Assembly: GCA_004195025.1 (NCBI GenBank)
Contig: SGBB01000010.1
Location: 1 to 64,000, forward strand
Direction: 5' to 3'
DNA: 64,000 nt
DNA from: Candidatus Acidulidesulfobacter diazotrophicus
GTDB lineage: Bacteria > SZUA-79 > Acidulodesulfobacterales > Acidulodesulfobacteraceae
This document shows positions 37,245 to 45,158 of the stretch, in pieces. How positions within the stretch are numbered: position 1 is the first letter of the stretch; each line of letters opens with the position of its first letter. A program made the translations under genes and the position numbers. The notes beneath the pieces were generated by a model. The model did no database searches. It was not told the DNA's origin and saw only the letters and a program-made list of their open reading frames with translations.

Positions 37245-38012
37245 ATGGCAGTTAATTTTGAAGTTAATAAAAATAATATCGGCATCATAGACTTAAATTT
37301 TGGAAATAAAAACGAGTTATATATTCAAGAAATAAATGAAATTATTAAAGTTATCATAGAACAAGTTTTACAACAATACAATATAAGAGCCGTATTGATA
37401 AAAAGCTCAAATCCGGAATACTTTGCAGTAGGTCCGGCTATTAAAAAAATTAAAGATTTAGATAAAAATGACGCGCGATATTTTGCTACGGTTTTAAATA
37501 AAATGATTAATCATATTGAAAATATAGAAATCCCGGTTATTGCCAAAATTGAAGGAATTGTTTCAGGTATAGGCTTTGATATTGCCGCCGCCTGTGATTT
37601 TAAATTTGCAACATTAGATGCCACATTTGCCGATTATTCAGTCAGATGCGGCATTGTTTCTCCATCTGCATTAATAAGCAAGCTTATTTTTTTGATAGGT
37701 GCTCAAAAAGCAAAAGAGATTGTATTATCGGGCAGAAAGTTTTCGGCAAAAGAGATGTATTCCTTTAACTTTTTAACTAAGGTCTTAAATAAAGAAGATG
37801 AAGATATAGATAATTATATTGATAAGTTTTTAAATGATTTTAATGAATCATCCATTCAATCATTAAAAATAACTAAAAAATTTTTTAATGAGATGATGCA
37901 AAATCAGATAAATAATTCTCCATTTTCTTTAGTTGATATATTTTCAGAATTTTTTCATTCCGATCAATCCCTAAAGTCTCATTTTGAATCAATTATTAAT
38001 TTGGATTTATAA
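37245..38012 (+). CDS. divergent enoyl-CoA hydratase/isomerase (crotonase) family protein
   Basis: A 255-residue crotonase-fold protein. IPVIAKIEGIVSGIGFDIAAACDFKFA is the conserved core and oxyanion region. The two Glu residues of classical hydratases are not evident: the first is replaced within GFDIAAACD, and the second region reads FADYSVRCGIVSPSA. It may therefore catalyse another reaction or act without acid-base Glu. Immediately upstream of the sulfur-oxidation locus on the same strand but separated from it by 381 bases with a separate promoter; involvement is unproven. GGAGG precedes the ATG. Confidence 0.78.
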   Translation: MAVNFEVNKNNIGIIDLNFGNKNELYIQEINEIIKVIIEQVLQQYNIRAVLIKSSNPEYFAVGPAIKKIKDLDKNDARYFATVLNKMINHIENIEIPVIAKIEGIVSGIGFDIAAACDFKFATLDATFADYSVRCGIVSPSALISKLIFLIGAQKAKEIVLSGRKFSAKEMYSFNFLTKVLNKEDEDIDNYIDKFLNDFNESSIQSLKITKKFFNEMMQNQINNSPFSLVDIFSEFFHSDQSLKSHFESIINLDL

Positions 38013-38072
38013 ATTTTTTTTGTTTGGCAAATATAAAATAAAATAGAGAACTGACATATAATATTTTATAAT

Positions 38073-38108
38073 ATTCTATATATAGTTGTTTATAATTGTA
38101 TATAGAAT
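38073..38108. repeat. inverted repeat ATTCTATATA / TATATAGAAT
   Basis: Ten-base arms (38073-38082 and 38099-38108) around a 16-base spacer. Downstream of the crotonase gene and upstream of the sHdrR promoter. The half-sites share ATTCTA/TAGAAT with the operator at 38259-38282, so it may be a second binding site or a stem-loop. Confidence 0.5.
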
Positions 38109-38242
38109 TATATTAATCGATACTCATTTTTAATCATTATTAACTAATAACTATTAATTAATAATAATCTTGCAAAAACAACAACTTACCGTGACTTGCA
38201 GTCATTTATAAATTCAAAAATAAAATATTTTTTATTTTTTGC

Positions 38243-38282
38243 TTGACAAACATATTTAGTATATTCTATATTTAGAATATAC
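38243..38282 (+). promoter_or_regulatory. promoter and palindromic operator of the sHdr operon
   Basis: TTGACA at 38243-38248 and TATATT at 38267-38272 (18-base spacer). A perfect inverted repeat GTATATTCTA (38259-38268) / TAGAATATAC (38273-38282) with a four-base centre covers the -10 box. This is where an ArsR-type repressor would block transcription of its own operon. Four TTTCTTA heptamers follow at 38320-38347 in the leader. Confidence 0.75.
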
Positions 38283-38393
38283 GGATATTAAAAATTATAA
38301 TTATTTAATTTAATATTTATTTCTTATTTCTTATTTCTTATTTCTTATTTATAATTTATAATTATAGAATTTTATAAAATAAGGTTTTAAAAA

Positions 38394-38750
38394 GTGGACA
38401 AACATTATTGTTTTGAAGAAAATAATTTAAATGTTAAATGCAAAGAATTATCTAAAATATTTAAACTATTATCAAATCCTACGAGACTCGGTATTCTTTG
38501 TATAATTTGCGATGAAGAAGTCAGTGTAAGCGATATATGTTCGGTATTAGGGAAATCTCAATCAAATATATCTCAGCATTTATCAGTTTTAAGAAATACA
38601 AATATGGTAGATTTTAAACGGGAAGACAATAAACTGCGCTATTATCTAAAAAATACCAATATAAGCAAACTTATTAAAGATATTAAAGATATTAAAAATG
38701 CTAGTGGTTTAAAAGAATTAAAATTATCTAACGATAATTTTCACGATTAG
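38394..38750 (+). CDS. sHdrR: ArsR-family repressor of the sHdr locus (sHdrR-like)
   Basis: A 118-residue winged-helix protein: LSNPTRLGILCIICDEEVSVSDICSVLGKSQSNISQHLSVLRNTNMVDF is the ArsR core. Related sulfur-sensing repressors use two Cys; here Cys sit at 6, 16, 36, 39 and 49, and none in the last helix, so a different Cys pair may be used. GTG start; weak ribosome site. Forty bases before hdrC1, so it is the first gene of the operon and probably autoregulated through the palindrome at 38259-38282. Confidence 0.82.
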   Translation: MDKHYCFEENNLNVKCKELSKIFKLLSNPTRLGILCIICDEEVSVSDICSVLGKSQSNISQHLSVLRNTNMVDFKREDNKLRYYLKNTNISKLIKDIKDIKNASGLKELKLSNDNFHD

Positions 38751-38790
38751 AATATAAATATTAAAGATTATCAAAGGAGGATATTTTAAA

Positions 38791-39525
38791 ATGAGTGAAG
38801 AAGTAAAAAATCCGATTACGGAAAAGATTGAAAGCACTAAAGGCGGACATTTTTATAAAGAAATCATGAAAGATTTCCGCATTAAAGAATCTCTGCACGG
38901 TTGTCTAAATTGCGGTACCTGCGTTGCCAATTGCCCTGCCGCTGCTTTTTATGATTACTCTCCCCGCGAAGTATGTCAGATGATGATTGAAGGCGATGAA
39001 GAAACTATTGAAGAATACATGAACGGCAAAATATGGAACTGCGCTCAATGTTTCAGCTGTAAATACAGATGCCCTAAAGAAAATTCGGCAGCCGATATAG
39101 TTATGACTATGAGAGAAATTGCCGTAAGAGAGGGAATGGCGGGAGAAGCCCTTGCAGGATATACAAGAATAGCCAAGCTAGTTTTAACTCGCGGAAATCA
39201 GCTTGCGCCAGATATGTTATCCCCCGACGCTTTTCCAGATTGGGGTCCAAGAATGATTGAGTTATCCGAAAAAAAAATGGAGATGAGAGAAGAACTTTTT
39301 AAAGGTTTTCCAGGGATGAATGTTGTTGACAGAGCATGGGCGGCCGAAGATTTTACGATTTATGAAATGCAAAAAATTTGGCAAGAAAGCGGAGCATTAG
39401 AAAAAGTGGGAATCGTATTTCCTTTTTTAGTAGATATAGTTCAAGATGATATGGAAGATAAAGCCGATGAAATGGAAGCTAAAATTGCTGAAAAAAAAGC
39501 TAAATTAGCTGCATCAAATAAATAA
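38791..39525 (+). CDS. hdrC1: sHdr iron-sulfur subunit C1
   Basis: A 244-residue heterodisulfide-reductase C-like protein with two ferredoxin motifs: CLNCGTCVANCP (Cys 38, 41, 44, 48) and CAQCFSCKYRCP (Cys 84, 87, 90, 94). It transfers electrons between the HdrB1 catalytic subunit and the flavin subunit HdrA. The last 30 residues are charged and helical. Strong AAAGGAGG ribosome site. First structural gene of the sulfur-oxidising sHdr operon, cytosolic. Confidence 0.9.
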   Translation: MSEEVKNPITEKIESTKGGHFYKEIMKDFRIKESLHGCLNCGTCVANCPAAAFYDYSPREVCQMMIEGDEETIEEYMNGKIWNCAQCFSCKYRCPKENSAADIVMTMREIAVREGMAGEALAGYTRIAKLVLTRGNQLAPDMLSPDAFPDWGPRMIELSEKKMEMREELFKGFPGMNVVDRAWAAEDFTIYEMQKIWQESGALEKVGIVFPFLVDIVQDDMEDKADEMEAKIAEKKAKLAASNK

Positions 39526-39536
39526 TAAATTTGCTA

Positions 39537-39577
39537 TTAATTAAATCAATATTGTTTTTAATTATTGATTTAATTAA
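39537..39577. repeat. 15-bp perfect hairpin between hdrC1 and hdrB1
   Basis: TTAATTAAATCAATA (39537-39551) pairs with 39563-39577 around an 11-base loop. No T-tract follows. It starts 12 bases after the hdrC1 stop, suited to protecting or processing the mRNA end. Confidence 0.6.
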
Positions 39578-39718
39578 GATAAATTTAAGATAAAGATAAA
39601 AATGTTAAAAAATAGTTCCACATTATTATAATTATAATAATAAATAATCTTTTAAATTAAAAAGAAGTTATATTAAATTATCTATTAAATAAATAAATTG
39701 ATAGGGAGGGCATTATTC

Positions 39719-40810
39719 ATGTCTTATGAAATAAATGATGTTAAAACCGCAATTAATCATGGAAAAGGAATGAATTATCATGTACATGATATAAGAGCGG
39801 AAATGAAAAAATTAGAAGAAGAAGGGGAAATAAAAATTGCGCATATTATAGGACCATACAAAGAAGAAGAAGTAATGTACGGAATTAAAAAGAGGGTTCC
39901 TTTAGATATGCATTATCAGCACAAGAGCTGCGGACAGTGTGCTAATCTTCCGGGCGTTCCGAGATCTAATTTTTATTATAGAGATAAACTTGGAATAAAG
40001 TATTATAACGATATGCAGCAAACATCATGCACCGCATGGAATTATCATGCATCCGGACTCGGCAATTTAGTTCAGTTGGGGGCCGTTGCAGCAAGAAATT
40101 GGCACAGAGCTTATGAAGAAGGCTATAATTTTACAATTCACTGCGTAACAAGCTTCGGCAATTATCTTGAAATGAGGCATTTGCTGGTCGGAAATAAAGA
40201 ACTCAGGGACGAAGTAAAAAAAATAATGGCAAAATTAGGCAGAGAGCTTGTAATTCCTGAAGAAATTGTTCATGACAGCGAGATTGCTTATGCTTTAAGA
40301 GATAAAATTCTTGCAAATGCCGATCCGAAACGGCTTGCGGCTATTAAAGGTTTGAAAGCCGTAGAGCATTACGGATGTCATTTCTTTAAACAAGTTTCAG
40401 ATGATATAATAGGCGGTAAAAGACCTATAGTAGTCGGCGGATTAGCTTCGCATTTAGGTGTTCAGATGGAAGAATATTCTAAATGGTTTATGTGCTGCGG
40501 ATTTGGATTTAGACATATTCTTGTTAACAGAGAATTTACGAGATCTGCCCAAAATATTAAATTAAAAGCTATCAAAGAAGAAGTTGATCCTGATATGATA
40601 TTAGTTAATTGTACAGGATGCGGAACTACTTTTGATAAAACTCAATGGATACAAAAAGCCGTTGGAGAAGATTATCATTATCCTGTTATATTTTATTCTC
40701 AGCTTGCGGCATTGGCATTAGGAGCGCATCCGTTCAAAGAAGCAGGATTGAATTTTCATGTTACCCCTGTAGAACCGCTTCTTGATAAAATGGGAATTTC
40801 ATATAGTTAA
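39719..40810 (+). CDS. hdrB1: sHdr subunit B1 (CCG-domain protein)
   Basis: A 363-residue HdrB-like protein. The ATG at 39719 (MSYEINDVK) is chosen because GGGAGGG ends about ten bases before it; the TTG 21 bases upstream lies inside that site. The C-terminal half has a CCG-type cluster motif: HYGCHFFKQ, FMCCGFGF and VNCTGCGTT. The first half has KSCGQC and SCTAW rather than a full CCG, so only one complete non-cubane cluster site is apparent. Part of the complex that oxidises protein-bound sulfane sulfur. Confidence 0.88.
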   Translation: MSYEINDVKTAINHGKGMNYHVHDIRAEMKKLEEEGEIKIAHIIGPYKEEEVMYGIKKRVPLDMHYQHKSCGQCANLPGVPRSNFYYRDKLGIKYYNDMQQTSCTAWNYHASGLGNLVQLGAVAARNWHRAYEEGYNFTIHCVTSFGNYLEMRHLLVGNKELRDEVKKIMAKLGRELVIPEEIVHDSEIAYALRDKILANADPKRLAAIKGLKAVEHYGCHFFKQVSDDIIGGKRPIVVGGLASHLGVQMEEYSKWFMCCGFGFRHILVNREFTRSAQNIKLKAIKEEVDPDMILVNCTGCGTTFDKTQWIQKAVGEDYHYPVIFYSQLAALALGAHPFKEAGLNFHVTPVEPLLDKMGISYS

Positions 40811-41177
40811 TTTATATTAAATTATATGATTGCTTTCGCTAAATATTTAGAGATATTTAGAGATATTTAGATATTAAGATAATTTTTTTAAGATATATTA
40901 TATAATCTAAAAAAAATTAAAGATTAACAAATAATACATAAATTAATTTTATATAATTTTATAAAGAATGGCGTATTCTCATTGAATAGGCAGATTAAAT
41001 TTTGTAAAGCAGGTAGTTGTTGTTGTCCTAATTTATGCCTTTAGGAATGAGGAAGTACATATTCTGGTGTAAATAATATACATCAGAATATGTATAAATT
41101 CCAGCCTTAGGGTATAAGGAATATGCCAAAAAAACTTATTTAAATATATTATTTTATTAACAAGGAGGTATTTTAAG
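40811..41177. other. spacer between hdrB1 and hdrA
   Basis: No gene in 367 bases. It holds three GATATTTAGA-like direct repeats (about 40843-40875) and the 16-bp hairpin at 41056-41094; AAGGAGG at 41163-41168 serves hdrA. Confidence 0.55.
41056..41094. promoter_or_regulatory. 16-bp hairpin between hdrB1 and hdrA
   Basis: TACATATTCTGGTGTA (41056-41071) pairs with TACATCAGAATATGTA (41079-41094), one G-T pair, loop AATAATA. No T-tract. The arms hold ATATTCT/AGAATAT, echoing the sHdrR operator half-sites. Confidence 0.6.
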
Positions 41178-42224
41178 GTGAAAACAGTTTTAGTCATAGG
41201 CGGGGGAGTTACAGGTCTTAAGGCATCATATGAATTAGCAGAAATGGGGTACAATGTTTCATTGGTAGAAAAAGAAGATTATCTCGGCGGACAAGTTGCA
41301 AAGCACAAGTATTATAAACTAGCTCCGGATATGCGTTTGGCAGGAGAAGTTATAGACCCTGTTATTAAAAGCGTAGAGAATAATTCTAATATTAAAGTTT
41401 ATAAGCATTCAACTATCACATCATTATCAGGTGATGCGCCTGAATTTAAAGTTAAAATCAAAAATTCTAAAGGCGAGTCGGAAGAAACTTTTGGAGCCAT
41501 TGTTGTTGCAACAGGTTTCGAGCATTTTGATCCTACCGTTAAGCAGGAATATGGCTATAGCAGATTCAAAGATGTTGTTACAAATGCAGAAATAGAAGAA
41601 ATGCTTAACCCAAACGGTCCTACAAAAGGGGAACTTAAAAGACCTTCAGACGGAAAAATTCCTAAAAAAGTTGCAATATTTCAATGCGTAGGTTCAAGAG
41701 ATAAACAGGTTGGGAATCCGTATTGCTGCAGAGTAGGCTGTGTTGTTTCAACAAAACAGGCTATTGAAATTAAAGAAAAATATCCTGACACCGAAGTTTA
41801 TGTATATTATATGGATATGAGAATGTTCGGCAGAGGATGGGAAGAACTATACGGAAAAGCAATGGAAGAATATGAAGTTATTTTTACAAGAGGCAGGGGG
41901 GCAGAAGTTACATTAAAGAATCAGCAGCTGTCGTTAAGAGCTGAGGAAACTATTATGGATAGACCTATACAACATTCTGTAGATATGATTATTCTTGCGG
42001 CAGGACAGGCACCAGGCGAAGGAACTATTGAAGCGGCTAAAATACTCGGACTTAAACAAAATGATTATGGATATTTAGCGCCAAAAGATGATTTTTTGAG
42101 CCCGAATGAATCTTCCAGGAAAGGAATATTTATCGCAGGAGCGGACAAAGGTCCATTAGATATTGAAAATTGTATAGTTGAAGGTGCTGCCGTAGCTGCA
42201 AAAGTTGCCTCATCTTTAAAATAA
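41178..42224 (+). CDS. hdrA: sHdr flavoprotein subunit A
   Basis: A 348-residue HdrA-like flavoprotein. VLVIGGGVTGLKASYELAEMGYNVSLVEKEDYLGGQVA binds FAD; FQCVGSRD and NPYCCRVGC hold the conserved Cys for an iron-sulfur cluster; GIFIAGADKGPLDIENCIVEGAAVA closes the FAD domain. It lacks the extra ferredoxin domains of methanogen HdrA, as in sulfur-oxidiser sHdrA. GTG start with AAGGAGG ten bases upstream. It is the electron hub between the two HdrB-HdrC pairs. Confidence 0.9.
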   Translation: MKTVLVIGGGVTGLKASYELAEMGYNVSLVEKEDYLGGQVAKHKYYKLAPDMRLAGEVIDPVIKSVENNSNIKVYKHSTITSLSGDAPEFKVKIKNSKGESEETFGAIVVATGFEHFDPTVKQEYGYSRFKDVVTNAEIEEMLNPNGPTKGELKRPSDGKIPKKVAIFQCVGSRDKQVGNPYCCRVGCVVSTKQAIEIKEKYPDTEVYVYYMDMRMFGRGWEELYGKAMEEYEVIFTRGRGAEVTLKNQQLSLRAEETIMDRPIQHSVDMIILAAGQAPGEGTIEAAKILGLKQNDYGYLAPKDDFLSPNESSRKGIFIAGADKGPLDIENCIVEGAAVAAKVASSLK

Positions 42225-42281
42225 TTTTATAATCTAAAAAAATATTAAAAATTTTAACAAAGAAATAAATAAGGAGTTAAT

Positions 42282-42926
42282 ATGGCGGAAAATACTGATA
42301 AAATGGTTATTGACGGCGTAGAACTTGTAGGTATTTGGAAAGAGTTTATGCCGTCAAGAATATTATATGAAGATGTTACTACGGAATTTCTTAATGAAGT
42401 TAAAAAACTGCCGGGCGGAGAAACTATCGCAAAATGCTATCAATGCGGTACTTGCACAGGAGGCTGCACGCTTCCTGAATTTGTTAATAAATTTAATCCC
42501 CGCGGTTTTATAAATTTAGTAAGAAGGGGACATTACGATCTGTTGGTATCAGATTATAAAGAATTAGTATGGAAATGCGTTTCATGCAACAGATGTACAC
42601 ATAGATGTCCTAAAGGAGTCAATACTCAGGAAGTAGTGAGAGCTATTGCTAAATTCCTTGAAGACAGAAAAGTATTTGGAAAACTTACAAATGATGAAGC
42701 ATTTGATGAAGTTTTTATGGATGAAGTTATCAATGAAGGAAGAATCGACGAAGTTAAAATTGTAAAAGATTTTTATGCTAAAACAGGCAGGCTTAAAGAA
42801 ATGATGAGCGGAGATCAATTATCCTTAGGCTTTAAAATGTTTACAAGCGGAAGAATCAAACTATTCGGAGGCAAAATTAAAGATTGGAAAAAAGTGTCTC
42901 AGAGGTTAAAGGAGGAATTACAATGA
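42282..42926 (+). CDS. hdrC2: sHdr iron-sulfur subunit C2
   Basis: A 214-residue HdrC-like protein with ferredoxin motifs CYQCGTCTGGC (Cys 52, 55, 58, 62) and CVSCNRCTHRCP (Cys 99, 102, 105, 109). It follows hdrA after 57 bases, with no reading frame for the small hyp protein found there in many sHdr operons. Its stop overlaps hdrB2 as ATGA. Second electron-transfer arm of the complex. Confidence 0.9.
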   Translation: MAENTDKMVIDGVELVGIWKEFMPSRILYEDVTTEFLNEVKKLPGGETIAKCYQCGTCTGGCTLPEFVNKFNPRGFINLVRRGHYDLLVSDYKELVWKCVSCNRCTHRCPKGVNTQEVVRAIAKFLEDRKVFGKLTNDEAFDEVFMDEVINEGRIDEVKIVKDFYAKTGRLKEMMSGDQLSLGFKMFTSGRIKLFGGKIKDWKKVSQRLKEELQ

Positions 42927-43828
42927 AATTAGGTTATTTTCCAGGCTGTTCATTAAAAGGAATGGCAAGAGCATATGATGAATCTACAAAAATAGTTGCC
43001 GAAGGTTTTGGTATTGAATTGATGGAAGTTGATGATTTTAACTGCTGCGGAGCTCTTGAAGCTAAAGGTTCTAATGAAAAACTTTCATATATGCTTCCTG
43101 CAAGAGTTATGGATTCTGCTAAAGGCAGATTTCATGTCGATGCCATTGTTACCCCTTGCAACGGATGTTATCATAGCTTACTTAGAGCTAACGCTGCTAT
43201 GAATGAAGACTCTGCTGCTAAAAGCGATGTTATAAGTTTTTTGAAAGACGTCGGTTACGGCACTTATGAAGGCGATATAGACGTAAGACATTTTCTTGAA
43301 TTGTTTTATAACGAGGTTGGTCCCGAAAAAGTAAAAAATGCTGTAAAAAAATCGCTTAAAGGTTTAAAAGTCGCTTCTTATTACGGTTGTTTATATGAAA
43401 GACCTAAAACAATAACAAAAACAGGTTATAAAAGCAAAAGAGACGATTCTGAAAATCCATATTTTCAAGATGAACTTTTAGCTGCTACTGGAGCTGAAGT
43501 TGTTAAATTTGAAGCTGCTGCATCATGCTGCGGAGGAGCCCATGCTCTTCAAGACGAATCATTGGCAGCAACACTATCCGCTGCGGTATTGTCAGCTGCT
43601 AAAAAAGCTGGAGCTGATATTTTGGCTCTACCATGTCCATTATGCGGTGCCGCTTTAGATATTAAACAGCCTGAAATAGTTAAGGCTCATGGAAATGATG
43701 CAAAGATTCCCGTTGTTTATTTTACCCAATTAATAGGACTTGCTATGGGAAAATCTGCTAAAGACTTAAAATTAACCGATCCTATTTCTAATCCTATGGA
43801 GATATTAAAATCTAAAGGATTGGTTTAA
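42923..43828 (+). CDS. hdrB2: sHdr subunit B2 (two CCG domains)
   Basis: A 301-residue HdrB-like protein. I start at ATG 42923, preceded by AAAGGAGG and overlapping hdrC2 by four bases; the longer frame upstream begins at a weak TTG. Both CCG domains look complete: Cys9, NCCGALEAKG (Cys41-42), TPCNGC; then YYGCLYERPK, ASCCGGAHALQDE and PCPLCGAA. These bind two non-cubane [4Fe-4S] clusters, the active site in HdrB relatives. Confidence 0.9.
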   Translation: MKLGYFPGCSLKGMARAYDESTKIVAEGFGIELMEVDDFNCCGALEAKGSNEKLSYMLPARVMDSAKGRFHVDAIVTPCNGCYHSLLRANAAMNEDSAAKSDVISFLKDVGYGTYEGDIDVRHFLELFYNEVGPEKVKNAVKKSLKGLKVASYYGCLYERPKTITKTGYKSKRDDSENPYFQDELLAATGAEVVKFEAAASCCGGAHALQDESLAATLSAAVLSAAKKAGADILALPCPLCGAALDIKQPEIVKAHGNDAKIPVVYFTQLIGLAMGKSAKDLKLTDPISNPMEILKSKGLV

Positions 43829-43897
43829 CTTCTAACTTATAAGATTATAATTTATAATTAATTTTCTTATATAATAAAATATACATAATATGTTAAT

Positions 43898-43957
43898 ATG
43901 CCTATTTTTTAATTACTAATGTAATTATTATTAATTAGATTGTAGGCATTTTTTTTA
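43898..43957 (+). terminator. probable terminator after hdrB2
   Basis: ATGCCTA (43898-43904) pairs with TAGGCAT (43943-43949), followed by a run of T. An inner stem TAATTAC/GTAATTA lies in the loop. Suggests that lbpA genes downstream are partly expressed on their own. Confidence 0.65.
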
Positions 43958-44094
43958 AATTTAATTTAAAAAAAATTATTTATTTAATTATTTAATTGTC
44001 AAATAAATAAAAATATAGTAATATAAGTTTTAATAAAACTTATAAGTAATTTCAAATTTAATAAAAAAACATATTTCAAGGAGGAAAGAAACTT

Positions 44095-44532
44095 ATGGCT
44101 AAAATGAACGGGTGTGATATTCCCGAAGATCTTTATTACAATATTGAAAAGCACGTCTGGGGCAAAATTGAATCTGACGGTACTGTTTTAATGGGCATGA
44201 CTAGCGTTGCCGCAAGTCTTGCAGGTAAACTTCTTTATATTACTCCTAAAAAAGTCGGGCAAAAAGTTATTCAATTAAAATCAGTAGCTACGGTTGAAAG
44301 CGGAAAATATGTCGGACCGGTTCCTGCGCCTTTCGGCGGTGAAATTTTAGAAATAAATGAAGATTTGAAAGCTGATGTTTCTTCCATTAACAGCGATCCT
44401 TACGGTAAGGGATGGGTATGCAAAATTAAACCTGCCGATATTGAAGCCGATAAAAAAAATTTACTTACAGGGAAAGAAGCCGTAGAAGCATATAAGAAAA
44501 AAATTGAAGCAGACGGTATTAAATGCGAATAA
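44095..44532 (+). CDS. lbpA1: lipoate-binding protein LbpA (GcvH-like), copy 1
   Basis: A 145-residue GcvH-like carrier. The lipoylation loop is SVATVESGKYVGPVPAPFGG with Lys71 as the lipoyl Lys; DPYGKGWVCKIKP matches the GcvH C-terminal motif. In sHdr organisms LbpA carries sulfur intermediates on lipoate rather than serving glycine cleavage, and no gcvT or gcvP is in the window. AGGAGG ribosome site. Two near-identical-length paralogues lie side by side. Confidence 0.88.
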   Translation: MAKMNGCDIPEDLYYNIEKHVWGKIESDGTVLMGMTSVAASLAGKLLYITPKKVGQKVIQLKSVATVESGKYVGPVPAPFGGEILEINEDLKADVSSINSDPYGKGWVCKIKPADIEADKKNLLTGKEAVEAYKKKIEADGIKCE

Positions 44533-44546
44533 TTTAAATTATAGAC

Positions 44547-44590
44547 GCGGTTTCTTTTACTTGCGGTTTCTTTTACTTGCGGTTTCTTTA
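44547..44590 (+). repeat. 16-bp tandem repeat between the lbpA genes
   Basis: GCGGTTTCTTTTACTT at 44547-44562 and 44563-44578, with a third partial copy from 44579. Flanked by ATAGAC on both sides. Purine/pyrimidine-biased, no coding potential. Confidence 0.85.
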
Positions 44591-44636
44591 ATAGACACAC
44601 GGTTCATAAAATTTTTTAACGGGAGGATATTTAATA

Positions 44637-45083
44637 ATGGCAATTTTAAATGAATGCAATATTCCCGAAGATCTTTACTATGATATTGAAAATCAGGTTT
44701 GGGGGAAAAAAAACGACGATGGAACATTTACTTTTGGAATGACCGATCCTGCTCAATCACTTGCCGGAAAAATATTATATGCCGATGTTAAAGCTGTCGG
44801 TAAAATTATAAAAAAAGGGAAGAGCGCCGCTACTATTGAAAGCGGAAAATATGTCGGTCCGTTTCCTATGCCGTTTGCAGGAGAAATAGTTGAAGTCAAT
44901 ACTGAATTAGAAAAAGATTCGCATATTATTAATTTAGATCCGTACGGAAAGGGTTGGTTAGTTAAATTAAAACCTCTTCCAGAAGCAGTATCAGATATTA
45001 ATTTATTACCGACCGGGGAAACTGCCGTTAATGCTTATAGAAAAAAATTAGAAGAAGAAGATATAGTTTGCAAAAAGAGATAA
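44637..45083 (+). CDS. lbpA2: lipoate-binding protein LbpA (GcvH-like), copy 2
   Basis: A 148-residue paralogue of the preceding gene, starting MAILNECNIPEDLYYDIENQ. The lipoylation loop SAATIESGKYVGPFPMPFAG keeps Lys71, and DPYGKGWLVKLKP is present. The copies have diverged at many positions, so the duplication is not recent. Strong GGGAGG ribosome site. Probably shares the lipoate-assembly enzymes coded next. Confidence 0.88.
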   Translation: MAILNECNIPEDLYYDIENQVWGKKNDDGTFTFGMTDPAQSLAGKILYADVKAVGKIIKKGKSAATIESGKYVGPFPMPFAGEIVEVNTELEKDSHIINLDPYGKGWLVKLKPLPEAVSDINLLPTGETAVNAYRKKLEEEDIVCKKR

Positions 45084-45158
45084 TAAATAAAATAAGTAGA
45101 GATAAAATCAGACATGATAATAAATAATATAATAATATGAATAGAAAGAAATATTAAT

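Noticed and set aside
39698-39718. Longer N-terminus for hdrB1 from a TTG
   Set aside because: The TTG lies within the ribosome-site region GGGAGGG that serves the ATG at 39719.
44095-45083. Glycine-cleavage H proteins
   Set aside because: The fold is GcvH-like, but the position in an sHdr cluster and the lack of gcvT/gcvP favour LbpA.
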